From Leptasterias polaris (Eukaryota > Echinodermata > Asteroidea > Forcipulatida > Asteriidae): a stretch of 64,000 bases of DNA. The stretch lies in the NCBI GenBank assembly GCA_037783415.1, contig JAZGTN010000097.1:3720001-3784000 (forward strand). Direction: 5' to 3'. Both the position numbers and the translations under genes were made by a program. Below the pieces are notes generated by a model, which was not told the DNA's origin, made no database searches, and saw nothing but the letters and a program-made list of their open reading frames with translations. Shown in pieces: positions 1-12,086 of the stretch; the first letter of the stretch is position 1, and the number at the start of each line of letters is the position of its first letter.

Positions 1-378
1 CTCAACTGCTTCACCTGATACAGGTTGAGCATCTGTACTAAAGTACTAAGATGCAAACCAACAGTTAAGATGCAAACCAACAGCTTTTCAATTATGATTA
101 AAACTTTTCTTGTTAGAGATAAATTAATCATTTCAAGGTACATTGTATGTGTAGTCAAGAGGTTTTTGAGATTATTTTTTTTGCTACCCTGTGTGCACAA
201 GACCACTCACATGGGCAGATGTTAAATATGCTATATTTGTACAAGTAGTGAGACAAAAACCGTAGTCATGGCTTATTGTCGTGTAGAGGCTTAAATTTAA
301 ATGATGTGCAGGCAATCACCAAATGAGTGGTTGTGGTTGTGGCTGATGTCTCTCAACATGTACAAAATATGGACACCA

Positions 379-526
379 GGGCTCGATTTCACAAAGCACT
401 GAGATTCATCTTAAGATGAGTTGTCATTATTGCCATAGTGATTTGTATTGTAACATCACACTTTGCTTAGCAATTAAGCTTGATACACAGTTAGATCAAT
501 CTTAAGCTCTTTGTGAAATCAGCCCC
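379..526. mobile_element. foldback MITE, 'CTCGATTTCACAAAG' family, copy 1
   Basis: The left end reads GGCTCGATTTCACAAAGCAC and the right end is the inverse (CTTTGTGAAATCAGCCCC). The arms include the further inverted pair AGATTCATCTTAAGAT / GATCAATCTTAAG. It is 148 bases with no coding capacity. Two more copies lie at 17995-18134 and 56467-56614. Confidence 0.7.
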
Positions 527-1122
527 TGGTTCATGGAAAAAAACCTCCTACTATCAGCAAGTTTCTGTAGACAGCCAAGCCATACCTCAATACTACCTCA
601 CTACATGTATTAAGTCAAAACAGTGTCATTTTTAGGCACACATGCTTTACATGTATAGCTAATTGCCCAAAGATGCTTCAATGAGAGTGGTAAGATGGAG
701 TTCAGCTACCAGCTGTGCTCAATTGCAGTGGTCAAATTGCATGTGACGCTCAACGGTTTTGTGTATGCGCGTGTGCTAATAGATCTCACATGGAGTACCA
801 TTACTTGTATGTAGGCCTTATAGATTGCATTACGCGTAAGTTATCGCGCCAACACGCATGGCTGTGAGCGCTGAATACGCTTTCACAGACATTTAAAACT
901 GGGTTTAAAAAGTCATGTGACCACCTTTCAACCAACTTTGTTACTGGGGTATTTATATTGCAGAGAGTAGTTTGTTTTTTTATGCTTTATTGTATTGTTG
1001 CCGAGATGCAGACTCACATTGTGTTTCTGATTGTTTCATGAACAATCTATTCAACTCCAGTTTCTGCCTCAGTAACCAATGCATACTTTGGACTTGTATT
1101 GATTTTTCAAATGTTATATATA

Positions 1123-1163
1123 TAGCCTACAGTATGTATTCCTTTAATACATACTGTAGGCTA
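1123..1163. repeat. perfect 18-bp palindrome with 5-base loop
   Basis: The left arm 1123-1140 (TAGCCTACAGTATGTATT) is exactly complementary to 1146-1163; the loop is CCTTT. It is AT-rich outside the arms. It may be a cruciform or a relic of an inverted-repeat element; no mature RNA can be inferred. Confidence 0.8.
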
Positions 1164-2295
1164 CATTTGCTGTAAATGGTGTTGTCATTCAATTCAGAGA
1201 AGTCACTTTCCTGTTCCAACTGTATGACTTGCCTGTAAAAAGATTGTTTAATGTGAAAATGACTTTGATCAGACCAGATGTCATACAACAATGTTTTTAT
1301 GAACTTTAATTCTGAAAAAAAATTCAAACATAACCTGTGAAAGTTTGGCTGAATTTTGTTTCTAGGTTTGCACGGTTGCTTTTGAAAATGAGTTGGTGGC
1401 TGTGGTTTTTTTATTTTTTTTTATTACAAATATATATATTTATTTACAGATGGGTAAATGATGACATCGCGTCAAACGGTGTTTCACACAAATATTAAAC
1501 ACCAGTACCATCTCTATGCAAATTGCCAAGTTTGGGCTTTATCTTTTCAAAATAGACAGTTCGTTTTTATCAATTTGATAATTTACTAATGCTATCAGCA
1601 TACAGTACATCTTTTCAGTTCAGACACAATTTTGAATTATCAGGGAAATGATGCCAAATTCGATCCTCACATTTTTTTCACTCGCTTTGACCAAAAAAAT
1701 AATTATACCTGGATAATTAAGAAACTATTTTGGTTCAAAAAATGTATTTTAAAAACTTGTGGCATTTTGCTCCATTATCTTTCTGTGTGTGAAAGTAATG
1801 TGCTTGCACTTCAAATACAATGTTTTTACCAAAATGAATTCAGTTATTTATGTTCATAATTATTTGATCATGATTTCCTAGAAAGGAATTTAACAAAAAA
1901 TTAAACTTTCCTTTAGGTCTAGAATGAATTCTCTCCTTTGGGAAATTCTAATCATGTGCTCTAACCTTTGGGGTAGTTCAGGGTGTTGTCATGGTCACAT
2001 AGTCTACGTCATTATGTAATTTGATTGATTCAATTTTGTTGGAGACATTTTCCAACATGTCGTGGACCATGTTTATGTGCTGTAAACTGAAATGTCTTGG
2101 GAGGTTTTTGAATTTGCATTCTCACTGGTTGCAGCACAACCACAAACCAAATATATAATGGACAAATTAAATAGCGGAATTTTTAACTTATACTGTAATG
2201 TGCACACACAAAATTCAGTGATTGTGTGTACACCTGTACTGTAGGTTCTTGATTACATGCAATGATTAAAACCAAAAAATAGTCTTTTATCAGAG

Positions 2296-2412
2296 GTTTT
2301 TGTTTTGACCCGGCTGGTGGCTGGCTGCTGTTATTTGATAAGCCAAAGGTGAGGTACATTAACTGACCTGCCAGCCACCAGCCAAGGTCATTACTTTGCA
2401 GTGAAAACCTGG
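2296..2412. repeat. foldback repeat 'GGCTGGTGGCTGGC'
   Basis: GGCTGGTGGCTGGC near 2312 is answered by GCCAGCCACCAGCC near 2370, with about 45 bases between. The same text, with flanking 'tcttcactgc..gtaatgacc', is found truncated at 7376-7421, so this is a dispersed family. Confidence 0.6.
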
Positions 2413-2714
2413 TCCTCAAACTGTCATTCCCATTAATAATTACCTTCAATGAAAAAAGGGGGAAATTATCAGAATTTTGTAATTTTTTTCTTTCGCTGAT
2501 ATGATTTTTTGTTTTTCTTGTCATGTTCAAGGGCCATTCTTGAGCCTTTTCAATTTGTGCGTGGCATCTAATCTCATACACACAATTCGGTATTGATGCA
2601 TTTGGCTTTATGCTTTGCATTATAAATGTCAGTTTCATGTGCGTAGCTGTGTACCAATAACTGTTGCCGCAATAAAAAGAATAACACAGTAGATTTGATA
2701 GTTCCCCACGCAAT

Positions 2715-2865
2715 GTGTGCACAACTTTTACACAATAATGTGCTGGTTCAGGGCCCCTTTTTTTATTTGCTACATGTAGTTCACAGGGCTGTCTTTATGT
2801 CACAGGTTAAAACACACTCTCGTGACCAGTCTTTGATCAATCAGTAATGTGCATGAACTTTCCAA
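2715..2865. repeat. dispersed repeat, copy 1 (see 9780-9920)
   Basis: Shares ordered blocks with 9780-9920: acttttacacaa, tgtgct, tttatttgcta, tctttat-tcaca-gtta, cgtgaccagtctt, aatcag. Both are about 140 bases in the same orientation, with clear divergence. Ends not defined. Confidence 0.6.
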
Positions 2866-5800
2866 GCTACATACACCGTTGTTGTATAACAAAGGGACAT
2901 TATGAAAGTAAACAAATAAAGGAAATACCCTTGAACTTAAACAAAACATGTACGTAATAATAGAATCAGTTCCAAAAAAAAAAACGTGGCAGTGAAATCA
3001 AATATGCCTCATGTTTAAATAAAATTCAGATGAAGAGTGCATTGGACCTGCAAAGTGTAATTAATAAAACTGTTTTTCTAATATTTGTGTAACTTGATCT
3101 TGGCACAAGGCTTCTTTTCATCTCGCATGACTCTGAGAAACCTTTGACTGCAGCACAGATTTCCTCCTTTTAAAAAATAGCTTGACAGCCAGTGAGTGAC
3201 TAGGGAATGTAGTTTCATACTTTAAGTTGGTTGCAGAGCTAAATGCTGAATATTGAACATGTAAAAGTGGGTATATTATATTTTACCACATGATATTGAA
3301 TACAAAAGAGAGAGTTGGTGTTGTATTATGGGTGTATGCTTTACTAGGCCTAAATCAAATCTAATTAAATTTTTAATACATCCCATGTACACAGTACATG
3401 TAACTTGGCAGTCAGTTTGTTTACTGTACCTCGACAACTGATACACTTGGCTTCATAAAAAATATGAAACAGACTAATATTTCTGGATGTTTTTTTTTGT
3501 TTGTTTACCACCATTGACCTGATGCCCCCCATGTCATTTGAGTAGGGCGCCCTCATGTAGAGGTCAAAGGGAGGTTGCCCATTGGCCCATCCTTAGCGCC
3601 TTGCGTACATAGCTGTGCGTTTTCCATTGTTACATTATCCTTTTTCCTCCCAGATTGCGGTGCGATGTCGTCAATACATGAAGTCTACAGGGTCTGTTGT
3701 TCACAATGTCATCACATTTCACGCTTTACAAAGACCGTTAACTACTTACAGCGGATAATGCATTGAGTCTGGAATATAAACTGTGCATATGGAGAAGTTG
3801 TCTCATTCTCAGTCATATTGAGCCCCCACAGCAAGTTATTTTTAGCAGTACACGTAACGTTGTATTGTCCAATGAGCTATTGATATCGTCATTGTTTATT
3901 GACAACCGGCGCACGCGTGGTACGGTGTACGCCGGGCTCATGCGGTGGAAAACCATGGAGGAAGACAAGTCCGTGCACAGAGCAGCTGAGGAAGGCCCTT
4001 TTATGCATAATTTTTTTAGCAAATAGTGAACTATACGGACCGTAATGTATCAAGATGATTCCATAGTTCTTCTGTGGTTTCAGGTTAGATATCAAATAAA
4101 CGTTAGGGTTACTTAAATCCTGTAAACTAAATCAGTCTGTGATTGACATACGAGTGTTTTTCCAAAGCTTTGATTATCGTGAGGACCGTACTATTTTGTA
4201 TTGGGTATGTCATTGTTGGTGCATGTCGATGATGATACATAACCGGCGTACATAACCCATACCAATCGTACAGCGTACCAGTACACTGCCGTCCTATATG
4301 TACATTTTTGTGTGTACATACACACATAATTACCTCTAACACAACATAAAAATGGCCGGCCTAGACACACGTAGTATAAACTTTGAGCATGTAAAACTTT
4401 GGACCTATTACAACATGGCGCGCGTGAGAGCAGGCTTGTTCGTGTGTTAAACTGCATACATACACAGCTAGCTGCACTTAGATACGCTGTATGTAGCATG
4501 CATGCACACAACGCATAATGTGGTAAATAGACTGCGCGCTATGGATTGCACAAACATGCGTGTATAAAAACCTTTAAAAAATACTTGTTTTGTGATCTCT
4601 GATTCAAATATCTGGGTAGACTCATCGAATATAGTGTGGTTATTAACAATAGCAGCCGTATGTAATGTAACACTCCACTGCAACAGTGATTTATCTTTTT
4701 CTAATTCTTCAATCAAAAATTCCTCCCTTTTGAATTAATGGTCTCGTCTAACAGCTTCTCATCAATATTCATATTTTCCTTGAGTGATTTTTTTTTAACA
4801 GCTGTCTTTTGATTGGATAGGTACGGTGGGGTTTTCTCAGAGATTAGGAAATCTAACCAATGGAGATCACTCTTAGATCAATGAAGTTTTTTCCCCCTCC
4901 ATGTGCTAGCCGATAGCTAAACGTATTGACCTAAATATAGATCTCCAAATTGAATGATATTCTCCGTGTATTGGTTATAGCGGTTACAACTGCATGGTTG
5001 TTCGAGGCTTGGTACGGTGGGTAAAGTTATTAACCGAATACACAACTTTTTATCAAATGAAAGTTTAATTCATGCGTGGCTGCTTGTGCTAGTGAAAATA
5101 ATACTCCCTCGATTTTTTACGAGTTTTTGAAAAATGCGGTTATGCTTTTTACGTTGTCAATCGAGAGTGGACTATAGAGGGCGCTCTTTAATGAGGCAAA
5201 ACTTCTCGATATGCAAGTCTTGCTCGTATTCAACCTTCTGGGACCAAGTAGATTTCCTAAAGTGCGTGTGATTTTGTTTCCTCAAATCCTTGAGTTTAAC
5301 GTAGTTTATGGCCATACTAAATTATATTGTGTTGTTGGGAAACTAACATTTTGCAATGAAATGTTTGAAAATAAAATCAATTTAACAAATCAGGAAAGAA
5401 AACCTGAGAATAAGACTTGACCTTTGTTTCTTGTTACTTGCAAACAATTAAGAATTTTTCCCAATTGGCATTCATGATATCATTTAACCTATGTAATGGT
5501 TGCACAAACTAGAGCATGGTTGGCAAATGGGGTTTCTAAAAAAGATTAAGCATCCTCGCCCCAAATTTTCATTTGTTTCAATGTTAATTTTAACAACTTA
5601 TTTGTCTTATATAAAAATTGAAATTGTATGGGAATTTTTATTTTCAAGATTTTTGCAAAAAATGTTAAAAGAAGATTTGATTTCACACAAGAATGTAGTC
5701 TTCGTTGGACTTATTTTTTAAACGCACCAGACTAACACAGTTTTTATACATATGAAGACGTTTACATACCATGCCTGCTAACCCGGTAAAATAATAGCAT

Positions 5801-7375
5801 TTTCTGCCACAGTGAACATCACTCTCCAGTTTGTGGAGGATTATAATGCGTGCATGTTTTAAAATACGTTCCTTCGCTACGCATGATGCAAATGAAGAAA
5901 GTGACAGATGCTGACATGGCAATATTATAATATCATCAATTTACATGAGTGACCTTGGTGAGCTTTGTCTCCTTCATTGATATGGAAGGACCATGGCTTT
6001 GATTGATCCAACGCAGTCATGAGATGCAGCCATCTTGGTTTGTTTGTTTTTTTTGTCTTCCATACAAAGTAAAGGAACTCTGGCGTAAAAGAAGAGCGGG
6101 GTTTTTTTTCAGGTGCTGATCAAGGAATTTTCCTTGGGGGTGGGGTTAAAAAAGACTTTCAGCGATTGCTTCCACGTCTGAAGAGTAATGTAGAAGTGCC
6201 ACCAACTTGATACTTAAAAAAATTTAAAAAAATAAAACATGACAAAAAAGCCAAAATTTTAATTAGTTTGTCTGATGAATATGCCTCCGCTGCAAGTTAG
6301 CAATAGGAATTAATTTGTACATTTTCAATTCTATTACCCTTTCGGAGGCCGGCAGTACTACTTGGCAAAATGAATGATTTGTGTAATTCATGTTCTACAT
6401 GTACCAATCAAATGGCAAGAATCTAATCTATATTTGAGTTAAAAAAGAGTCAATGAGACTTGGCTGGGAACCACCAGGCTTTGTGTAGGTCTAAAGCGAG
6501 ATTATGGCTATATGTGATGGCGCTTGGTTTTTTTCTTCAACATCACTATGTATGAGTAAAACTGCAAATTACATGGCATCATGTACCTGAAAGAAACGGC
6601 CCTTCTTCCAGGCACACAAACTACCCTTTTTCTAGTAACAAAAGGCAGTAAGCAATAAGATGGCTCCTGAAAAAAAAATATGGCATTATCGTTACATTTT
6701 TATTGCATGTTTTCCCATTCCCATGGATAATTTAACCTTCCTTTAATGATTAATGAAAGGTGGAATAAATACTAACATGCTCAGTTTTCTTGAAACACAA
6801 TTTTGCTTTTTTTGCACATTAATTGCTTACACCCTTTCTCCGATAAATGTTTGTTATGTTCTTCTCCTGGGCACACGATATTGTTGTGTACATGTAGTGT
6901 AAATTTGTTTTCACCATGCGTGACCAAACCGAGGTTGGGAGTGGAATTAGTCTGGCCCCCTCTTAGAATCACTATCAATCATTTCCATTGAACACTGGGA
7001 ACAGGACAAAGATGTTTGCAGATTGACAATTGATGAAAAGTTTGCATGTGTCACTATGTTAATATTAAGATACATTTAAATACAGTACCTCTGTGGCTGT
7101 ATCCACCCACAGATGAGCTTAGCTCACACATTGTGATCGTGCCAATTAATCAATCACAATAGAAACACACTCAGTGCTAATGACCTGATAACAATGGCTG
7201 GCTAATCATACCAATTTTCAATAAGCACTACTAATGGAAGTAAGTTTTTAATTTTAAGAGTTTCGAATCTCTTGGGTTTACAGATTCCAAGTATTAAGTA
7301 AAAGCATTTGTAGTTTAATTAAGGTCATACGGCCTCGATAGTTGACGTGTAATTAGGGAATAACAGTGTGGGGAG

Positions 7376-7421
7376 CCGGTCTTCACTGCGTGGTAATGAC
7401 CGGGTTGGTGGCTGGCCGCTG
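7376..7421. repeat. truncated copy of the 2296-2412 foldback repeat
   Basis: 'ccggtcttcactgc..gtaatgaccgggttggtggctggc' matches the inverse of 2345-2412. It stops exactly where the TTAA element begins at 7422, suggesting insertion into it. Confidence 0.5.
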
Positions 7422-7803
7422 TTAAAGTCACCTGGAAATAGATTTTTTTTTTTTTTTAATATAAGAGTATATGTATATTAACAATAAAACAATTTTTTGA
7501 GAAATTGTTTGTCAGTATTTATATGTAAACAAAATAGATAAAGTTGTTTGGGGGCGACTCCGCCCATCCCTTTTTGTGACGTCAATCGAGGAAGACTTCG
7601 CCTCGATCGAACATCGACCACCCTCGAACTTGCCTGCATTTACGTTGTATATACACGTGCAAGTAGTGAGATTGTACGTTTCGTTTGGTTTTCCAAAAAG
7701 GGGATTTTTCTTGCATTTTTCCGGCAAAAATTGCTGCTGGATGCAGCAAAACGACTAAAGATGGGCAGTGTTCTCCACAGACTTTTTCTTTGGGAGGGCG
7801 GCA

Positions 7804-7876
7804 TGACGTAATCAAAATGGCGCCCGTCGATATGACGTCATCAAAATGGCGCCCGTTGGTTTATGACGTCATCGAA
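7804..7876. repeat. three tandem 29-30 bp units with CRE-like palindromes
   Basis: TGACGTAA at 7804 and TGACGTCA at 7833 and 7863, each followed by ATCAAAATGGCGCCCGT or ATCG. A fourth TGACGTCA lies at 7577. The motif matches a CREB/ATF site and 'AAATGGCG' resembles YY1 sites. Regulatory function is only a possibility. Confidence 0.6.
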
Positions 7877-8829
7877 AGGAAAAAACACCCGAGATAATCC
7901 TTTTCTTAAAAATAATCTTATTAACCCCCGGGCCCCGACACTATAATAAGGAGAATGATTGACATCCATTTCATTCTGTCGAAACAACCTTGTTGTAAAA
8001 CTAATTCAAAACCTACAATTTGTTATACATTTTGCTTTGTGCGTCGCGCCAAAAACATCAGAGGGATATGCCGCTCAGTGTTGGATTTTAGAAAGCTGGA
8101 TTTATATGCGTTGGTGGTGATCGGATAGCCCACACGTGCAATTTTCGAAACGGAAAAAAAATAAAATAAATTACAAAAAAAAAAAATTTTGACGATCTTA
8201 TCCCCTAATTTCTGCCCTCAATAATACCTTTTTCATCAACAACCATTTTCATGGATTTGTGATTAGAGGTTCCGTTGTTTAGAACTTAGTTTTCAATAAA
8301 ATCGTCGAGATTCAACGATCGGTAAACAACGCACGGTACGCACATTGAGAACAAATTCAATGAACTTTGCCCCGCAACGCCCTCTATTGGCAAAAGTTGT
8401 CAATGTTTGAATATCCTTCAAGGCTGTACATTGTACCAATCTGCAGGCGTGCGGCACAGTGTGTTGCAATTCTTTATCGGCCCGTGAACGTGTACTGCGT
8501 TGGAGTCTAGAAAGCTCTCTTATGAATATGGTAATCAACGGCCAATCACAGCGTGCGGAATGTTGGTTAGCTTGGACTTTGGACCGTGTGTGTTGTGTAT
8601 GCGCTATGCATGGACTACCGACCTAACATTGTTGGGCCGATGCACGTGCAGCGGTGGATACTCAGCAGTCAGAACCATGTGATTGTGTGTGCATCGTGTT
8701 TTAACGTTTGTATACTAAAATGAACGATCGCAATTCCAATGCTGCCGCTTAGAAGTCGGGCTTGGCTCGTCGGCTACTCGTTTGATCGTATTAAGTGCAG
8801 GCTAAAAATAGTCTGTTTGTCATTTTTTT

Positions 8830-8912
8830 GGCAGGGCGGCCAATTATTTTAGCAGGGCGGCCAATTCTTTGGCAGGGCGGCCTTAAACTTTGGGAGGGCG
8901 GCCCGCCCTCCC
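8830..8912. repeat. GGCAGGGCGGCC subterminal repeats
   Basis: GCAGGGCGGCC occurs three times, followed by GGGAGGGCGGCC and its inverse GGCCGCCCTCCC. They sit at the right end of the hAT-like element, where transposase-binding subterminal repeats are usual. Confidence 0.55.
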
Positions 8913-9779
8913 AAAATACGTGTGTGGAGAACACTGATGGGGTCAGCCAGCATTTTTTTCCTGCAGATCCCAAATATAGGCAGTTACGGGCATCGAAAGT
9001 CAGGCTAACGAGGGGAAGTGGTCCGGTCCGACGTCGTGTTCAGCGCTATGCAGCGAACACTTGGATACCCCGTCGTGCTTGGATACCGGGGATTTTTTCG
9101 TTGGTAGTAGTGTGCAAGGGAAGTTGCAGTGAAGCTTAGGTTACCAGCGAAATGTTTCTGGTGTTCGGATCGACCTGAGCTGTATGCCACAACGCCGCGG
9201 CACGCCGATCCGATAAATAGTTTGGCAAAGTAGGAAAAACGATACCTCGTATTATCCGTGTTCTCGTTATGACCATGCTCGTATCTTCCGTTTTTAAGAC
9301 ATAGAAACGCGCATGGGACAGTTCGGGACCGGTGAAAAACCTTGTATAAACTGGCGTCTCGTATTAGTCGACTGTACACTGTCCTAGGATTGCATTGGGT
9401 GGTGACGTCCGAATACGAAAACGCATCATACTGATCAGGTACCCAGACGTAAAGTACGGGGCCAGATTACACATTTTCTCCTGCCTCGATTGATGTCACG
9501 AACAGCGCCATGTAAAGGGGGGCCTATTTTTTAATTTGCAATTAAAATTAAAATACAATTTGTTAACCTTAGTTAATTGTTTATTCACATTCCACTCATA
9601 AAAATGTATTTTTATATATAAATGACAAAAGCTTTATTTTGACAAAATACCACTGCCAGGTGCCTTTAATGGACCGAGCCGTGGTATGCGTGTACACGCG
9701 GCACCATGTGTCCTCGTCAAAATAACCAAAAACAATACGCGCAAAGAAAACAGTTATGATAGTTTCCGCACAACAAGCA

Positions 9780-9920
9780 CGGTGCAAGTTTAACTTTTAC
9801 ACAACATTGTGCTTGTTTAGGGGCCATTTATTTGCTAGTTTACAGAGCTGGTCTTTATATCACATGTTAATACACCCCCACGTGACCAGTCTTCGACCAA
9901 TCAGAATGCACAAACTCCCC
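9780..9920. repeat. dispersed repeat, copy 2 (see 2715-2865)
   Basis: Same ordered blocks as 2715-2865, diverged. Immediately downstream of the TTAA element. Confidence 0.6.
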
Positions 9921-10014
9921 GAGGTATTTATTAATTTAGCTTCCTATATTTGTCTTTACATGTATGTTCACTGTGTTTAATTAAGATATTTTGAATATTG
10001 TGCCAGTAGCTAAT

Positions 10015-10090
10015 GAAAATAATAGTAATATGCAGTGCTTAGTGCTTTATCACACCAGGGAGCGTCTCAAAGCGCTCATTATTTTGTCTA
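10015..10090 (-). repeat. tail repeat 'GAGCGCTTTGAGACGC..GGTGTGATAA', copy 1
   Basis: On the minus strand it reads gagcgctttgagacgctccctggtgtgataaagc and ends in an ATTATT-rich tail. Related copies lie at 57320-57412 (plus), 53938-54020 (minus) and 33429-33485 (minus). It looks like a conserved retroelement or SINE 3' tail. Confidence 0.5.
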
Positions 10091-10243
10091 CAAGGTACAT
10101 GTATGCACAATCTACAGCCAATCATACCAGAAAACACCGGGGCAAACCCCTTCTCTTAATGATAAGTGTACTGGGTTCTTCTGTTTTACAATGGGACCTA
10201 TGTCCCTTCCGAAGGATGAAGCAATAACGGTTAAGTTTGTTAC

Positions 10244-10590
10244 TTAAAGGGAATGTATATGTTTGGGAATCACTCCTAAAATTAATGGAAATAACAACTT
10301 AATTGGTTAGAGGTACAGCAGCTTTCGATAGTACAAAGCATTTTGAGAATCATTTCTCTTCGAAGTAATGTGGTTATGGAAAAAGATACCAGTTTTTATT
10401 CCCCAAAATATAAGAAACGTTACTGTCAGAAATGTTTCTCAAATTGTGCATTCCAATTACTGAATATTTTTCCTGCAAGGACATAAGCGCTCCGGATTTT
10501 CGGCGATATCTCAAAACGCATTTACTACATTTATATAGGGTTAAAACAGCTGAACAGTTCCAAAAACCAAAGGTATACGTTCCCTTTTAA
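10244..10590. mobile_element. TTAA MITE, 347 bp
   Basis: TTAAAGGGAATGTATATGTTTGG at the left and the inverse of TTAAAAGGGAACGTATACCT at the right. TTAA lies on both sides. Internal text (aacaacttaattgg..gtacagcagctttcgatagta) resembles a TTAA MITE family that I recall from echinoderm sequence. No ORF. Confidence 0.72.
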
Positions 10591-10675
10591 GGACACAAGA
10601 CTGGGACTCGGACCCACACTCTGCTGATCAGAAACACCAGAGCTTGAGTCCGGTGCACTTAACCCTTGTCCACGC
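10591..10675 (-). mobile_element. tRNA-Leu-derived SINE head (copy 1)
   Basis: On the minus strand it reads GGGTTAAGTGCACCGGACTC, then AAGCTCTGG, a variable-arm-like segment (TGATCAGCAGAG) and TGTGGGTCCGAGTCCC, a good B box. The CTCAAG anticodon-loop text and long variable arm match tRNA-Leu(CAA). It starts exactly at the edge of the TTAA MITE. Too diverged to be a functional tRNA. Confidence 0.6.
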
Positions 10676-12058
10676 CCACACAACAAACAGAAGTTGTTTC
10701 TTATTGAGATTTGATTTTGTTTGGTTTTTTTCTATTTATTAAAAATGCACTTGAACCAGTACATATCATAAATACAGTTATTGAAATGAATATTTGTTTT
10801 CTTTTTGTCAATTTTTATTTTTATTTTTTTTTCCAGTTAAATATTTTGATATTTATCTTTAAAATGTTGACACTGAGGAGAACTCAGCCAGACACACCGA
10901 CTGCTAAGTCACAAAATTTATAACAAATTATAATTTTCTTACTCTAATTTAAATCTTGTTACAGGAATTTATTCTGTTATTTTTCTTCAGAATATAAAAG
11001 ATTTCTCCAAAAGAACAGAATGCTTCAGTCTTAAGGGTGAGTCTTTGTTGTGTTAACCCAACTTAAAATGTCTTTACGCTTTAATTAATTCAAGTGATTT
11101 TATTGATGGTGTAATATGTGTCAGTATTTAGAACTGTGGTTCTGATTTGATTCATTACTGGCAATATTTATTAGACATCATAAAAACATGGAAGTAAGAG
11201 TAGTTTAGGTGCCCGGAAGCTCAATTATGACCTTATCGTCGCGAGACACAAGTCTCCCAGACAATCCAATGTAGGGACCCAGCGATTATGTTATTTGTGT
11301 ATGTTAAAGCAACATTGTTCGAGTGGAAAGCCAAGGTTTCCAAAAATGTTTTGATCATGGTGCAAGACTTGCATGATCTGTACAATGTGAAGCAATTGCT
11401 TGGCAAGTTTTACTGATGTTTCTAACCATAATGCACATGTTGTCATGTCATGAATGATAGATCCATGCCCAGTGTTGTAGTAGCCATGTGTTGTGTGCGA
11501 TAATTGGTCTGCCATGTGTAAATCCAAAATGCAATATGACATTCAAATTCAATGCAAATGTCTTATGGCAAGGCTTTCTACAAATGATTGTTGTTCAGAT
11601 GAAATTCGCTAAATGAGTCAATATTTGATGCTGGGCAACTTGGGCTTAGGCCAATTCGATCAAGAAAGTGAAGCCGATTTCATCAAGATGTTTACTTCTT
11701 GGCACATTTTTGTGCTTGCTTTAATAGCAGACAAATTTGTGTGTAAGTTTATTTCTTAAACGATAAAGAAGATTTGACAACATGGTTGTGGTTGTGTGTT
11801 CACAATGGATAGTTGCATTGTTGCATCACTCACGTGCTTACAGTGGCAAGTAAGCATGCTTTTTGGTTTGCTTTATCTGTTAAGTAGTGGTTATGGAATA
11901 CTTGTTCATAATGGGTGCTTAATAAGCAGAAATCATCTGATGAGGCTTAATGAAATTGAGCCCTGGTCATTTTGGTGACTGCTACTTGTTCCGATACACC
12001 TATAATGTTCGGACATCTCTATGTTCCAATAATTCCTCGGGATCTACACGCTAGTGTA

Positions 12059-12086
12059 AAGGTTAGGGTTAGGGTTAGGTTGAGGA
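12059..12086 (+). repeat. short TTAGGG run
   Basis: ggttagggttagggttaggtt: about three telomere-type repeats in an interstitial position. A longer degenerate tract is at 59899-60012. Confidence 0.7.

Larger units (their letters stand above)
7766..8936. mobile_element. hAT-like non-autonomous element nested in 7422-9669
   Basis: Left end CAGTGTTCTCCACAGAC.., right end ..GTGTGGAGAACACTG: 14 bases match as terminal inverted repeats with the CAGTG start typical of hAT elements, followed by the second inverted block TTTGGGAGGGCGG. The flanks share ATGGG but there is no clean 8-bp target duplication. The interior has no transposase. Confidence 0.55.
7422..9669. mobile_element. TTAA-flanked inverted-repeat element, about 2.25 kb
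   Basis: Begins TTAAAGTCACCTGG and ends CCAGGTGCCTTTAA, giving matching termini with TTAA on both sides (piggyBac- or Kolobok-type target). Subterminal inverted text supports pairing: TGTGACGTCAATCGAGG near 7576 and its near-inverse CCTCGATTGATGTCACG near 9485. No transposase seen, so non-autonomous. It contains another inverted-repeat element at 7766-8936. Confidence 0.65.

Noticed and set aside
1123..1163. microRNA precursor
   Set aside because: The arm is 18 bases and the loop 5, too short for a normal animal precursor.
2183..2722. 179-codon minus-strand open frame
   Set aside because: No recognised domain; it crosses a foldback repeat (GGCTGGTGGCTGGC) and a dispersed repeat boundary, with no splice or coding bias.
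3763..4095. CpG-richer patch with short open frames on both strands
   Set aside because: Overlapping frames, no similarity to the expected PPP1R37 N-terminus and no splice context. A promoter is possible but unsupported.
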